A DNA stretch of 64,000 bases from Warburgia ugandensis (GCA_035236585.1 CP141139.1:17190990-17254989), one strand, 5' to 3'; shown: positions 47,468 through 60,595, numbered from the stretch's first letter. A program made the numbers and translations. Notes: generated by a model not told the origin, from the letters alone.

Positions 47468-47626
47468 TTCAAAACCTTCAACAGTATAGTTCCTACCAAA
47501 CCGGAAGCAAGGGGGACATGCGTGGTAATTATGGACTCTTTGTGGTCCAACCCTTCACAGGAGCCCGCATGCGGGAGCTGTGAGGGTGCCCTTTAGCTAT
47601 CACGCATGTGTAAATTCATAACTTCT

Positions 47627-47654
<28 letters not shown>
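47627..47654. repeat. GA microsatellite, 14 units
   Basis: An unbroken run. Confidence 0.95.
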
Positions 47655-47658
<4 letters not shown>

Positions 47659-48929
47659 TGTCCAGTCATGAAGCCACTATGAACCCCTTCTCATATATGA
47701 ATGATCCAAAAGGTGGTTTCAGTGGCAATCTTTCTTAGAAAAGGTAATTTTTCCACAAGACCATCGATCTTTGAAACCTAAATTTCTAGAACGGAATACA
47801 ATAATAGATAAAGAGCCTCTAAAACCTCGCGATGTTTGTGCTTAAATAACTTTCTGTTTTGCTCATACTTGGCTAGAACAACAGGTCGCAGGCATTCCTA
47901 TAATTACTGTTTCCAAGGGGTATACACTAGGATGTTCAAATTGACTCGAGGCCCTACACTTTTGTTTGGCTTAGCCTACTAGATGCATATAGTTGTTTAA
48001 GTCAAATAACAAGGCATGCTTCCTTTTCTGCATCTCAAATTTTGGATAAGGCATAGGAACCTATCCAAAGAGTGTAGTGTCCAATTGGCCAACAAGAAGC
48101 CCACTAATCTAGCTTGGCTATTTAAACCATAAGAAGCCCACTAGAGATAACCCTTAGCCTGTTGAAGGTCGAATATCAAACTTCCTTCATCAAGGCTCCA
48201 AACGACTATTTAAGTAGCTGCATCCAATAAAATAACGGTAGTTGAACATTGGTTCAACATCGTGATGGTCCTCATATATTTGATTGGTAATCAAAATTGT
48301 TCATCTTGACATGTCTATCTAATATGGGGCACAACAGATGAATGGTTTGATCACGAAATGCTGGGTTCAGCAAGTGCTTTTTACGGCCCATCATCTCTTT
48401 TAGGTTCATTCAAGATGCAACACTAAAATGTTTTCAAGAAAGGTACTTTCTTAAAATAGGAAGACGTGTACATTCTTTTTAGGACCCACATGTGCTACAC
48501 AGGCATGATCCACTCCATTAATTTGGTAGACATTAAGAAGACCAGAAACTGATTTTGTGTTGATTAGATTTCGCCAGACTCTTCATCCAATAAGCCCTGT
48601 TTAGGATTTTGGTAGGAAAACGTGAATAAATGATTTTTGGGAGCTATAGCATGCAATTGGGATATCTATTTCAATAGGGCCACCCATGATTTTTAGGAAG
48701 TGTACTTCTTGATCGGGAAAGTACCTTTCTTAATAGTCGGATCCCATAATATATGCATCGCTGCTAAGCTCATGATAAAATTACATCATCTCTTACAAGA
48801 CTACCCCCGACTTTGTTATAAACTCAAAATGTGGGGAAAGGACCGATTCACTTACATTTCCGATCCTTCATTTTTGTTGGTGAATGTAAAAGTTCATTAT
48901 CAACAGAGAACATAACATAAAATGAACTC

Positions 48930-51900
48930 AACATATGATAAGCTAAGGCACTTTCCTAAACCTTTATTATCATATCAAGGTGCATGTCGTATGGACATAG
49001 GACGAACACATAACCATGACACACTGGTTTTAGACTTAGAAGCCTTTGTGACTAATGTATCCATTACACCATTAGCCTCTTGATACATATGTTTAAAAGA
49101 AATTCTAGAAAAACTACTTAGTGTTTGAAAACATGTCTCCTTAATCCTCGCATTCTTCCACATCCAATTCCATCTCTTTCCCTGTACCATAGTGTCCACT
49201 ACCAATTGGGAGTCTTTCATGATTTGTATATTGTGAAAATTGAGATTGGATATTAAAGAAAGCCCAATAAATAATGACCATCATTTCATACCATTGTATG
49301 CTTCCAAGGTTAATGCTATAACTTATAATAAAAATTTTCATTATCATCCTGAATCGCTGGATGTCCTAGATTCTCCTAGATTATGCAATTGTAATCTGTC
49401 CAAAGCAAGCTGAAGATATCCTGAAAGAGGAGATTCCTATAAAACATTGATATAATTGGGAGTGGTAATATTTGTTTGTTTTCACCAATCTAGAAGATCT
49501 TTTTGAGATGTAGAATACCAGGGCCATTCCAAAAATGAATTTGCATATTCTATAACTCTCATCATCCATGAAGAGATAATGTGATATTCATTCCAAATAT
49601 CTTGCTAGTGAATTATACAATTCCAAGTGTTCCAAATTTTCCATGCAAAAGATGCGTGCACTGTTGGGATCAGAATTGAAGTACAATATTTATATTGATA
49701 AGGCTTGATTCAAACACTAATAGCCTCCTCAATAGTAGATTTATAAGAATAATCCATAATGATCTCACCTTGGGGTAGGTCTGAATCAGGTGAAATTTTG
49801 ATTCATCTGCTTGATCACAAAGAGAACGGGATTGTTTCCCATGTGAAAGATCTTATAAAGATGCAAATGTATGAGTAAATGATGGTGAAGTCAAAGGAAC
49901 AACTTAACTCGAGGGAGGCAACAAAGTCTCCAGATTTTCTTCTATCTATCATCTTGGTCTATCATAAATGAGTTTCCAATCAACATGTAAAAACAAGATT
50001 TGATAGAAATTTTTCCATCGATGATCGATTTCCAAACAAGCTCATCATGCTATCCTTAAAAAATACTCTGGGCCCTAACTTCATTTTGTATATTGATGGG
50101 CATGAGAACCAAAAAGGAGGTTTTCTATTGCCTAGATTACTACTCATCATTTGACTAAAAGTATTAGTTAAATTTATTCTTGTATAATACTTGTGTCAAT
50201 CAAAAATATATATTTTGTTCAAGCCATTTATTTGTCCATACCTGAATGTGACTACCATCTCCTCAAGATTATAAGAGACCTTGTGCTAGTGTATACTGAG
50301 ACTTGCAAGCTGCTATACTTAACAATCTGATGTTAATCAGAAGGACTGCTTGCCTAAATATTTGGCCTTGATAATCTTAACCTAGAGAGATGATGTGTTA
50401 GTCAAAATCATCTAGCCCTTTTAGATTTGAAACATTATTCGTAATATTAAGATCACGGAGTTCCAAACCACCAGCATATTTGTGAATACAAATATGGTCC
50501 CACCTAACAAAGTGAAGGCTCTTTTATCTTTAGAGAGGTTCAAAATGAAATATTATTGTCTTCTCTTGCATTCTAGGTAGATACTTTAAAGCACCAGTGA
50601 AGTTGCAAGGTTATAGCAGGACATACCTAATGTAGCAGTCTTGACTGCAGTAGTATGACCTGCTTTAGAAAGAAAATTTGACTTCTTTTTAGTTAGTTTC
50701 TTTTGAACCCAGACAACTAGATATTGAAAATCTTTAACTTTGGGTTTTTTTTAAAGAAAAGTAAAACTCCTAAGTAAGAATTAGCCATTGTGTCTATATG
50801 GATATGGAAGGCTTTTCTCGTTGCTTTGATGGATTTATGATGTATAACAGAACTAAATGTCAGTGCTGATTTATCCAATGAGATGGAGAGGCATGACTTA
50901 GTAGCAAGAGCATTTAGCAATTAGCAAACAATCCTACACTTCTCAAAGGAAGTTTTAGCAAAAAGCATGAAGTCATCAGCATAAAGTAAGTGAGAGATAT
51001 GTGGTTGATTCTTGCATAAAAACATCGGTTAGAGAGTTCTATCCTGTACTGCTTGATCGAAAGATGATGATAAAGCTTTAGCACAAAGCACATATGAATA
51101 TGGAGATAAGGGATCTCCTTGATGAAGACCTCTCGAAGGGCAAAACCACAAAGTTTGTGTATTATTCACTAGAAATGCAAAATTGGGAGTGGAGATTATA
51201 GAACATAATAAGATCAATGATTTTTTGTGGGAATTCTCTATCTTAAAAAACACCTTTCAATTGAGTCATATGCTTAAACAAGGTTAGCATTGATGGCAAG
51301 ATTTGGATGCTTCAATTACTTTCTTTGGAATACCATAAGAATCTCAATGTACAAGAAGAAGGTTCTCATGAATGCTTTTACCCAAAACAAAATCCACCTA
51401 GGCTAGGTTGATAAGACTCACAAGATGAGGTTTTAACTGGTTGACAAGCAACTAAGTGATAATTTTATAAATGATATTGCAAAGACTAGTTGCGTTGAAC
51501 CTATCTACAATCTTAACATGCTTGTTGCTGGGAATAAGAGTGATGGCAATCTTATTCAATTGCTTAGGAAATGCTTTAGAAGAAAAAAGTAACTGAAACA
51601 ACAAAGAATATGGAGTACCAACTTGAGGCAAACAATGTTAAAAAAACACATAGAAAAATCACCCAGCCCTAGAGCATTTTTTTTTTTTTTTTTTTTTTTT
51701 TAAATCCATTTGAAATATTACTCTTTTGGAGTCCTCCATAGTAACCAGTGCCATTAGATCAGCCTTGGCTTCTTGAGAGAGAACCAACTTAATATTCCCA
51801 GTAAGAGTTACATCCTGTGGAGGGTTTCTGCTTGTAAAGAGATGGCTATTTTGGAAGGCAAGTGGGATAGTAGATTTATCAAATGTGAATACTCTTATCA

Positions 51901-53030
51901 ATAGTCTCAAATAAGATATGAAGCTTTTTTCCCTTCTCGAACAAATGAAATGATGATTTGTGTTAAGATCACCCGTTTGAACACAATCCACTCTAGATTT
52001 CTAATTCCAATGAATTTCTTGGTAATCCTTGGAAGGTTATGTAGTTGACGTAAAGTTGCTCTTTCACATTCATATTCAATCGTAGTCTCGGATTGAATCT
52101 CATGCAATTAATGTAGAAGCGAATCAAAATGTGCACTGATATTTCCAAAACATGATCGATTCCAATACTTGAGATCATATTTAAATTTTTTTAGTTTCTT
52201 GCTTAGGATGAAGCAAACAAAGCCTTGAATGTTCTCATCCCATGTTTTTATCACAATATCACCAAAAGAGCCTTAATGTTGCCACATAACTGCTAATTGA
52301 AATAGTCTAGGACTAAAAATTGGCCTCTGAGCAGTATCAAGGAAAAGTGGACAATGGTTGGAAGCTATTCTAGGGAGGTGACTAAGATGAGAGCTAGGAA
52401 AAGTGTATGTCCAACTTTTAGCAACCAAAGCACGGTCAAGTCGCTTAAGAATGAGAGACAACTCATGACAATAGTTTCACCATGTAAATGGTGGTCCATA
52501 AAAAGGCATGTCCACCAAAGATAGTTATTACAAAGTAAATTATTAATAATATTAGAGTGATAATCCCCACCCTATTGCTCATTAGAATGACAAATAGCAT
52601 TCACATCTTTGGGAAAACACACTAGTGAGATACATACCAGTGAGATAGATGTTAAAATTTTTGCTAATAGATCTTGTCATAAAAGGTGACTAATTCATGG
52701 ATTAGTGATCCCATAAACACAAACAAACATTGTATCTTTAGGTCCATTATCATGTCGGTTTGCTTCAAAGGTAATAAATTGCCATGTAGTACTAATATTG
52801 CTGATAGACATCAAAAGGTCATCCTAGTAAAAATGGAGACCTCTAAAAAGACCTTTTGAAGGTACAACAACTTATCTAGAATAGGTGCTAGCTTGTACCT
52901 TGTTAAGGAAAAAGACCAAACAAGGTTTAAACTCCCTTCAAAAGTTCTTTGCCCCATGATGTGCTCCTCTAGAATTCCATACGAGTAAATTTATGAGGAA
53001 AAAAGATGAGGTTTGAACCATACCTTTAGT
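48930..53030 (-). mobile_element. Decayed L1-type LINE, most of ORF2
   Basis: Read on the minus strand from right to left. First is the ORF2 start (LLVWNSRGA near 53000; the family has WN.RG). The endonuclease end follows (LKRLDRALVAKSW, LPRIASNHCPLFL at 52461-52273, where the family has SDHCP) and the linker VDCVQTGDLNTNHHF. The reverse transcriptase comes next with GLHQGDPLSPYSYVLCAKALS (51150-51080) and the catalytic LLYADDFMLFAK (about 50990-50955). Then LGVLLFFKK, and at 49220-48990 the RNase H end (KDSQLVVDT, MYQEANGVMDTLV). The order and spacing fit a near full-length ORF2, but there are many stops and frame changes. ORF1 was not recognised. Confidence 0.88.
51677..51701. repeat. T-run of 25 inside the LINE
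   Basis: On the LINE coding strand this is 25 A, set exactly in the conserved N-K-A-P-G-P-D-G region (FQMDL before it and ALGLGD after it). It looks like expansion of an AATAAA-like codon pair. Confidence 0.9.
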
Positions 53031-54096
53031 TTGAAGGTAGATGATTGGCACTTTCTTTCGCTCCCTTATTCAGCAGCATTACTAAGAGAAATGGCATGTT
53101 GCTTCCTGGAATAAGTAAGAATCGCATCATTCTTTGTGTTATTATGATGGATTACATGTTTGGATTCCAAAAGGTAAGGTTTTATGATCTCCATCTATTG
53201 GGAAGTCCTAGATAAATGATATTGCCTCAATGCCCATTGAGCAAGAGGGAGGGAGAAGCAGCCATGAATACAAGGAGTATGCGTGCATTCAAAGGCATGT
53301 TTATATATTGTAAGTCCTTAAGGGCAAGGCATTCTAAATCGGGATTTTCCACACTTAAATAAATATCTCTCCAATTTGACATGCCATAATATTTGAGTTG
53401 GTAAATCAAGGCAACAAAACTTGTTTTTGAGAATCTAAAAAATCCATGAGGCGGATCCCATTGCCTTAGAGATTTGATGGTTTTGATCAAGCTTTTGTGC
53501 CATAAGAGATTTCAATTTGTTATCTAACCGACCTAGAGAGTCCTTGCGATAATATTCAATCATCAAATGAGGCTTTTTATCATTTTTTGAAGAGAAAGAT
53601 GAAGAGATATCTTGTGGGTCTTTTAGTAAATTTATGTTCTCAATCGAAATGGAAGCATCATATTCATCTAATTGGAAATCAAATTTGATGTATGCACCAC
53701 TAACCCCTCCCATTCATTATAAGCTAACATTGAGTTAAAATGATTTTAATTTAAATTGGAACACATTGATTCTACTCGTTCCCCGCCCATCTTGATTAAA
53801 AGTTATGGCACATGTTGACTAAGATATAGTTGCTTTGTCGAGATTGATATACACTTCTTGTAGGTTACCACAAAAGTTCTTTCTTTATCAAATGTAAACA
53901 TAATTGAAGTGTCACTGTCCATATAGTCACATGCCATGCTCATAACTTTATTAAGGGGCTTTAGCGCTTCTTCCATGAACGCAGCCCAATTCATTCAACA
54001 CATGGTAGCGCATGCAAAGATCCTTTTTTATTCTTTTAATTATGAGAAATGCTTTTCTAAACATTTAAAATATAGTATTATGTGGGATTCTGAAGA
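53031..54096. other. Region upstream of the LINE ORF2
   Basis: Minus frames at 53227-53490, 53435-53713 and 53803-53994 might derive from the LINE ORF1, since they lie where it should be, but no gag-like or zinc-knuckle motif can be read. Confidence 0.3.
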
Positions 54097-54258
54097 GGAG
54101 CCTTGGCTTAATGGTAAAAATTATCATCACGTGACCTTAAAGTCACAGGTTTAAAGTTTGAAATCAGCCTCTTGCAAAATTGAAAGTAAGGTGGCCTGCT
54201 ATAAGCCCTTATGGTCTGCCTTTTCTTGGAACCCGGATAAGCCAGCGCTGCACCTCAC
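54097..54258 (+). mobile_element. Au-type SINE
   Basis: GGAGCCTTGGCTTAATGGTAAAA, GTGACCTTAAAGTCACAGGTTTAAAG, CAGCCTCTTGCAAAATTG, AAGGTGGC, CCCTTATGGTCTGCC, CTTGGAACCCGGAT, then a diverged end with GCTGCACCTC. No clear target-site duplication. Confidence 0.88.
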
Positions 54259-55196
54259 TTATGCTAAACTACTGAACAAAATCATTAATTGATTATTGTA
54301 GTTAGCCTGTTGGTTGCAAAAGCCAGACAGCGACGGGACAACACCACAAAGGTACTTAATAACACAACGTCTCATCATAACAAGTTTGGCAATTTTAGAT
54401 TATTATCCTTCGTAGTACGAAAAGAGATGACAAGAAGTCTATCGATTGTCTTCTTTGGGAAAAAGAAAACAAAAAACAAAAGAAGTCCTGCTATTGAGAG
54501 AGAGAGAGAGAGCGGGGGAGGGGGGGAGAAACGCCTCGGCTAGGGAAGATACCCGGAAAAACAAAGTAGAAATAAATTATGCTGAATTCGTTGACATTTT
54601 GTAGCTTACATTATTTCTGGGTTATTATTGAATATTCGTTTCAAGTTGGATCCACTTTATCTTGGCTAAGCTTCTACTTACGGAGTATTCTAAGATGATG
54701 GGCTATCAAGTGTTCACCAGATATGCTTTTACAGTCAGTTTCTGATATGATCAATTGGTCACAGCTTAGTGATAATGTGAATATGGACACGAAGTGTGTG
54801 TGATAAGGAAACGGTCCTTGATGTTGATTACTTATTAATCTTGGGTTTTCCAAAGATTCCAATATCATCATATGGACGTAGAGTGAATGGGATGTTTCAG
54901 CAAAGTTAGTTGGAGATTTGGTACGTGCGATCCATCCAATCTGCTTTCTTCTTTATCGTTGGGTAACCTTGAAGTCCAGTAAGTCTGTACAGAGTGTCAA
55001 TGTCATAAGATGTCAGGATTAAGTGGACGAAAACAGATTAATAAATATACTACCAGGAGAAAACACTCCAACAGAGTTCACTTTTAGTGGCAGAGATCTC
55101 GTCCGCCAAGAAAAACTGTATACATCCAGGGGTACTTTTCGCCACGGACAGACTTATCCCAGCGTGCTCTACTTCACAGCCCTAAAAGTTAGACAG
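54259..55196. other. Intergenic, nothing recognised
   Basis: Contains a short GAGAGA run and a G-rich stretch at 54500-54530. No gene. Confidence 0.4.
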
Positions 55197-55302
55197 AAAG
55201 GGCAGCTCAGTGCACAAAGCTCTCACATATGTGGGCTCCAAGAAAAAGGTAAAACACATACGTAGTTTTATTTTATATTTTGTAAGAGACTACTTTTAGG
55301 CC
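55197..55302 (-). mobile_element. Au-type SINE, head missing
   Basis: The minus-strand 3' part is clear (GAGAGCTTTGTGCACTGAGCTGCCCTTTC) with the AGTCTCTTACAAAATAT landmark, but the tRNA-like head beyond about 55302 is absent. Either 5'-truncated or broken by deletion. Confidence 0.75.
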
Positions 55303-55905
55303 TTTAATTAATCTAAAACCACTATATGTTTGTTCTTAAACACTTCCAAGTAACATATTGCTGCTGCAAATAACAAGGGTAAGGCATGATATTCTTGTCC
55401 AATGATTGTTATCCATTTCAAACAACTCCAAGAGGTCTTTTCTTAGACTCGGTAGTTAATCAGACATCCATGATTCAATTAAGTATGGGATTATGATATA
55501 TATATTCCGTAGGATTCAAGAAAAGAAAGTGATGTAACTGCTGCCTTTCTTCGTACAAATACAAAACCTTTGGTTAGTATTGTAGATGAATTCTAACACT
55601 CTAATCGAACTGTCCAAGTCTGAATTTTATTAGAATCGGTGAATGGTATTCGAATCTAGATTCAAATCCCGGATCCAGTGTAACTGTGACATATTGACCT
55701 AGATCCAGCCGGACATACCCCATGGTAACCTAATTCAGAACGGTGAAAGATAATGACTATTGAATACCTCCAAAGATAGAGAATATTTTGTCACGGGGGA
55801 AACGAGATACTTGACTGGCCTTTGCTCAGGGCACAGACCTGTGTGCGCTAAAAGGCTAAAACAGATAAATAAGCAAACCTTTATATCCATTAATTTTATA
55901 GAAGT
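55303..55905. other. Intergenic, nothing recognised
   Basis: No gene or repeat end seen. The left copy of a SINE duplication lies at 55884-55905. Confidence 0.4.
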
Positions 55906-56083
55906 GGAGCCTTAGTGTAATGGTGGAGTTATCCTCATGTGACCTTGAAGTCACGAGTTCAAGGCGTGAAAATAGTCTCTTACAAAATGCAAGGTAAAGC
56001 TGTTTACTATTGACCTTTGTGGTCTGCCCCGTTTTTGGACCCTGCATTTGCGGAAGTTTCGTGCACTAGAACTACCCCTTTTT
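55906..56083 (+). mobile_element. Au-type SINE
   Basis: GGAGCCTTAGTGTAATGGTGGAG, GTGACCTTGAAGTCACGAGTTCAAGG, TAGTCTCTTACAAAATGCAAGGTAAAGCTG, CCTTTGTGGTCTGCCC, GTTTTTGGACCCTGC, GGAAGTTTCGTGCACTAGAACTACCCC, T-run. TATCCATTAAT occurs at 55884 and again directly after the T-run at 56084, so the target-site duplication is probably about 17-22 bp and partly diverged. Confidence 0.9.
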
Positions 56084-56396
56084 TATCCATTAATCCCATA
56101 TATTCACGCGCTTTGTTATATCTTTAAAACCCTGCTTAATTTGAGGAGTATCCCAACGGACAATATACAGGCAAAGTATCGATCACTTACGTAAAGACCT
56201 TCCCTTCAAATTAACAGTGCTCAATTCATTTAGCACCTTCCGCGTACTTACATATCTCATCAAACTCATTAAAATCCTTGTCCGAAGTGTCTCATAATGC
56301 AATAAATGGAACTCTTACAGTAAATCGAATAGTAGCTGAACCACTGATGCTACTACTAGAAATGTTCAATTTATTCTCGCATTCAATGTCACAACT

Positions 56397-56656
56397 ATGA
56401 GATGATAGCTACTTGAGACAAGCCAGTCAAGAAAAAGACAAAAAAGTGCTAGCTACATAAGACAGATAATTTTAGGAGGCTATTCTTTTCCGAAGCTTCA
56501 CTCGTGCTGCAAATTTGCCGGATATAGTGACATGATAGCTAGTTAAACAAGTCATTTCATAAAAAGAGCAAAAAACAGAAGCAGCTTAAGACAAACAGCT
56601 TTGGGATATCTAATCTTTTGGGAAGCTTCGCTCGTGGTGCAATTTTGATGTGTACA
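56397..56656 (+). repeat. Tandem duplication, 130-bp period
   Basis: Two units (about 56397-56526 and 56527-56656) share ATGATAGCTA, AAGACA/TAAGACA, GGAAGCTTC.CTCGTG.TGCAA.TTTG in the same order. Diverged, non-coding. Confidence 0.75.
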
Positions 56657-57949
56657 CTTCAAAAGTTAGCGGTACGAAATTTTGGAGATTCCATCGGTAT
56701 GCGAGGAACATGACTCAGTGTCTACGTTGCTTTTTCAAGAAATGAGATAATTAACAAGTTACTTGGTCCATCTTTTCTGATTAACTATAAAGGTTCCAAA
56801 CTCATCTAATGGGTAAGATCTGCCATTATCTACATGCAACCTAGGAACAAAATAGGTTGTCATATTGGGCGAGAGTTAAAACCTTTATAACAGGCCATAT
56901 CCGGATTATATCACACCTAACGCCATATTGGAGTGAGTTTTATTTATGAAATAACATGTTCCAAAAACAGAATGATATTTTATATTTTAACATTAGATTT
57001 ATATTTGGTATATTTTATGTATTTATTTCTATCTAAAAGATTCATGTGCTATTTTTATATGAATTATTAGGCTTTTGCTGTTCTATGTACTATATCAGCC
57101 AATTGTCTAGTTTTTAATTTTTAGTTAAAAATAAACAAATAAGCCATTTAGATATAATAGAAAATTGTATAAAGTAATGCTAACATTGTCTTCTTTCCAA
57201 TAGAATCTAAGTAGTTAACATAGGTGCTAATCATAAGATTCTAGAATTAGAACAAAAATGAAAACCAAGTCTTTTTTAACAAACATAAGTTGCCAGTTCA
57301 AATTAAAACTACAAATACAATTCTAGATAAAGGACTTACAATTGACCCTACTTGCCCACATCCTTGTTTTCCCATTCCTTCTCCTCTTCTTCTTCTTCAC
57401 TTTTGCTTATGCTCTTTTCACTATTAGGTTTTGAAAAATCATTTGAGATTATGCCATTATCTCTATTTTCCTTGGCATATATTTCATAAGCTCGAAGGAT
57501 GTTTATTTTATCTACATGAATATATTTGTAAATAGGATTCAAGCCTGGAGTTCCGATGAGATGTGTGGAGATGGTACATATATAAGTCCCTCTAAGTACT
57601 TCATAGCAATGTGGCAGAACCATTTGACACATTCAGAGTATTCATCTATGATTTCATCACAATCCCATAGTGGATAATTGTCAAGCTCCATTTTCTTGTG
57701 TATTAGTAAGTGACAAATTTAATCAAGATAGAAACCAAATCATTTAGGGTTCATATGAAATATGTAACATAATAGACTTGGGCAAATACAAGCACATAAA
57801 TTACAAATTACAACACAAGTAACTTACAGGGAAACCTACTAAAAGAGTCACTTAAAATTTTAACAGTGTATCCTACATGCTTACATATGTAAAAATTATA
57901 TTAAATCTAAAAGAAAACATGAATATTTTCATAGCCACTTTGATCATCA
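56657..57949. other. AT-rich spacer with one unidentified acidic frame
   Basis: The minus frame 57348-57632 (94 codons) ends in a Lys/Glu-rich stretch (SEEEEEEKEWENKD). It matches nothing I know. It lies just beyond the hAT relic and could be part of a second broken transposon. Confidence 0.3.
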
Positions 57950-59190
57950 TTATCATCACCTATTTTGGAGCATCTATAAACCATGGTTTGGTGGTTGATA
58001 ACAAAAGAGGAAGTCGTATGCCCAACCACCAGCACATATCCCATCAACTTCTTGTCATTGTTGATAGTAAGATTTATCTCAATAATCTACTCCATGATGA
58101 TGAATAGGTTCACTAGCTTTATTGTATCCATTACCATGTGGATCCGATGATAAATCGCTACTTGGAGTGGTAGCATAAGGAGAGGGAAAACTAGGTTGAG
58201 TATGTTGAGGATCTTATACTTGTTGTGGAACCTACATTCCTTGTACTACCTTATCTAACCATTCTTCATCAATATTTTCAAGTACTAGTAGTTCTCTCTC
58301 TTCAATCCATAATTTAAATAGATCTAATGCATAGAATATATAATCTAGATTTATTGAGCCATAATCATCATCATCTCTAGGCATTCTCATCAACTATCTC
58401 ACCCTTAGCCTTTGATTATAGCAAACAAAATCCAAATTTTCTAGCCTCTCTATGGTCAACTGATTTTTGCACTTTATGTGAACAAGCTTTAATGTGCTCT
58501 AGTTCTGCTCATAGTTCGAAGAGGTTGCAGTTTGATAAGGATCCTGATAGTTATCTTTCTCCAAGCCAATATATCATTGTGGTAAGTGATTCATCAATCA
58601 CCTAAACCATTCAAGTACAAAATTTAAGTAGTGATTCATGCAATGTTATAGTAGTTAAGAATTGAATCCAGAGCTTGTAGTTCAACTACATGTTACCTAG
58701 AACTACTTGTTTCATCATTAGGCTATAGGCATTCCAAATGTGCCAATTTATTTTTGAACATGTCAATTTATAAGAAAATTGATAGCATATTAGAAAATTT
58801 GTAAAGAGTTAAGAAAGACTGAAGTTTCTTGAAATACAATATCTTAGTTTAATAGTGTTCTTGCCTCATTCTGAGTCTATATTTATAGATCAATATCATA
58901 CTCAAGTCATTGGATTCCACGTTTAACTACCTCGTAAATTTTTGTGCTTGTAAACATATTATCACTGAATTGTATAGATGGGTCTAGAAAGTATGTTGCC
59001 AACAATAGCAACAATGTTATGTTATGGTTTAGATTGTGTTGATGCATGAAACATACAAATATAATCAGAGTTGCATCAATATCATGACACAATGTCTTTT
59101 CCTACTGTTGATCAATGATCTTCAAGTACTCCTTGCTGAACCTCATATTTTTTCTTGTTTTTTTCCTTGATCTCTCCATGACATCCTAAA
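57950..59190 (-). pseudogene. hAT-type transposase relic
   Basis: On the minus strand, a decayed DUF659/core end is seen near 59090-58950 (LLLLATYFLDPSIQFSDN; the family has A..LNP...Y). At 58555-58395 is the hAT C-terminal dimerisation region, reading TATSSNYEQN, a stop, STLKLVHIKCKNQLTIERLE and LDFVCYNQRLR, which follows T..SSS.CERNWSTF..IHTKKRNRL...RL..LVYV.YN.RL. Then DLFKLWIEERELLVLENIDEEWLD comes after two more stops. The dimer region would hold transposase subunits together. Several stops make it inactive. Inverted ends and the 8-bp duplication were not found. Confidence 0.85.
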
Positions 59191-60595
59191 TTGAGCCCAT
59201 TGTAAACTTATCATCAGGTCAACTAGTCTAAGAACTTTGACTAGAGGCTTGAACACCCTGATGGCATCTACAGCTTTCTTCTAGAAGCTTTCGTCTAGTA
59301 TGATACTTCTTGCTTCTTTTGATTTTCCTCTACCATGTGAATATCTTGATGTGAACTATGGTGAAACAAACATGATTGCAATGCATCTCCTCATTCTCTC
59401 CTACTTCCTCTCTCTTTCATAGACCCAAGCAAGAACGTCACTCTATCTCTCCCACTGCCTATCAAATGTGATAAAGAGGTGTCACAGCATTAAGTTCTCC
59501 AAGAAAAGAAAGTTTAAGAGTGTGTTTGCCATCTAGATCAAAAGGAAAGAAGCAAGATTGATCTAGGAAACAAAAAAATATAATCAATCTAGGAAATTCA
59601 AAATACAAGTGATTATATGTATCCAAATCCAAGTTTTAATTAGATGTAGGTATACTTATCCTAATCATGGTATAGGTAAATCTCATAAGAAATATCATAT
59701 CTATCATATTTTAGAGATTTATCTTTGATCTATGTATGATCTAATTTAATAGGTCTAAAAATGTGAGTGGTTATAGCTTTCAATGCACGATCTAATAAGA
59801 TGTATGACTATGTTTTGGTGTATATGATTATGTAATCATTCATTGGAAATATGTAATCGTATTTGGCTTAACATTTTAACATATATTGCATGATTGGTTT
59901 AGATCTTAGCTTATAATACGTGATTTTAATCCCATACACTTGACCTATAAATTTCACATTTGAATTGCAAGATATTAATCTATAGTTATACAATTTTAAA
60001 TTGTGATATAGATTTCTATGATCTAATTTTTAACTTGTAGCTATTCAATTTTGATCTAACAACCTATACGTAGTTCATAATTTTAATCTTAGATTACAAT
60101 ATTTTAATATAGTAGAAAGTCAAAATGCTTTTAGATATCTTACATAGTTTTGACTTCATATGTAATTTACATTATTTTCCTTTACTTATAAAGATGATAT
60201 GGTTTTGATCTCAATCTCTATGAACTATAAATTATATGATTTTGATCTAATAGAGCATGCGTTAGTAAAATTTTGAATGTAGGTTTATCAATTTTTAAAT
60301 TAAGTGTTTAATCAATTTTTGTCATGCTATTGAGTTTTGGAACAATTGATAACTTCTAAAAAAAGTGAATAATAAGTTTGAAAAGAATTAATGTTTTAGG
60401 ACCAATTATTGAGAATTCTAATGCAAATGACCTGTCTCATGGAAACGTTTTGAAAAGATTCAAAAAGAAAGTTTGAATTTCAAAATATCAATGTATTTCA
60501 TGAGTTTTTGAGTGAAATCTTGCCATACGTAAAGTCATATTGTTAGATCCCACATCTGGACCAAGTGAGACACCATTAGGGTTTTCTAGCTCCGT
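59191..60595. other. AT-rich spacer, nothing recognised
   Basis: Many short TAATCT/GATCTAAT words occur but no regular period, gene or repeat end. Confidence 0.4.

Larger units (their letters stand above)
46526..48929. other. Intergenic with two GA microsatellites
   Basis: No gene recognised. The microsatellites at 47444 and 47627 are listed separately. Confidence 0.45.

Noticed and set aside
57348..57632. A 94-codon minus frame with an acidic tail as a gene
   Set aside because: No known family; acidic low-complexity end; sits among transposon debris.
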